Source: JBGTLW01 sp041743835 (GTDB lineage: Bacteria > Planctomycetota > Phycisphaerae > Phycisphaerales > Phycisphaeraceae). Taken from it: a DNA stretch of 13,574 bases. The stretch lies in contig JBGTLW010000263.1 in assembly GCA_041743835.1 (NCBI GenBank), forward strand, positions 1-13,574, written 5' to 3'. The notes under the pieces are model-generated. The model saw only the letters and a list, made by a program, of their open reading frames with translations, searched no databases and was not told where the DNA came from. This document shows positions 13,489-13,574 of this stretch, one piece after another (position 1 is the stretch's first letter; each line of letters opens with the position of its first letter). Position numbers and translations under genes: made by a program.

Positions 13489-13574
13489 ATGGACAAGGAT
13501 GCGCGGATCGCGGCACTGGAGGCGGAGAATGCTTCGCTGCGTCGTCGGTTGGCGGCGTTGGAGGCGACGATCGC
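13489..13574 (+). CDS. Start of possible IS66-type transposase (partial)
   Basis: The last 86 bases read from an ATG as MDKDARIAALEAENASLRRR followed by LAALEATI, and the frame stays open to the edge. The heptad pattern of Leu and Ile predicts a coiled coil. Such ALEAENAxLRRRLAxLE segments are typical near the N-terminus of IS66 family transposases (TnpC), but a coiled coil alone is shared by many proteins. A GTAACCGTTCAC sequence starting 54 bp upstream looks like an IS66-type terminal inverted repeat as I remember it, which adds modest support. Confidence 0.4.
   Translation, partial: MDKDARIAALEAENASLRRRLAALEATI

Overview
The window looks like chromosome of a planctomycete, probably in or near the Phycisphaerae. 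The reasons are high GC, formylglycine-type sulfatases, a PEP-CTERM exported protein, a pseudopilin with an FTLIELL-type N-terminus beside polysaccharide lyases, an ECF sigma factor followed by a membrane protein with a dockerin-like loop, and a VIT-domain lipoprotein. This placement rests on gene content only; there is no rRNA to confirm it.

Left part, minus strand (1-2532). The start of a second sulfatase runs off the left edge (complement 1-40). It lies 18 bp downstream of a complete, apparently cytoplasmic sulfatase (59-1495). A 290-bp gap with a possible small ORF follows, then an exported SIMPL (DUF541) protein (1786-2532). The SIMPL gene diverges from an ECF sigma gene.

Middle part, plus strand (2638-7956). 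An ECF sigma factor, a single-pass membrane protein with a cytoplasmic N-terminus and an external dockerin/EF-hand-like loop, a small secreted protein with a tentative cohesin-like character, and a VIT-domain lipoprotein lacking its usual vWA domain form a tight cluster. The last three overlap by 1-4 nt, and a probable intrinsic terminator closes the cluster. A DUF4349 lipoprotein follows and ends at a perfect 13-bp inverted repeat. Next come a divergent RNase HII-like protein and tRNA-Glu(CTC), whose promoter overlaps the RNase HII stop codon.

Right part, minus strand (8222-13214). Transcribed from right to left are a PEP-CTERM protein, a BNR_4-type beta-propeller protein related to some ulvan lyases, a type II pseudopilin (47-bp overlap), and a pectate-lyase-superfamily beta-helix protein. 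This looks like an exported carbohydrate-binding and degrading operon. With the sulfatases at the left end, the region may serve sulfated polysaccharide use, although the two parts are separated by unrelated genes. At the far right edge the first codons of a plus-strand ORF, just inside a possible IS66-type end, suggest an insertion sequence beginning upstream of this operon.

The most interesting candidate system is the ECF sigma / dockerin-loop membrane protein / cohesin-like secreted protein / VIT-only lipoprotein operon. It could be an envelope-sensing or surface-attachment module.
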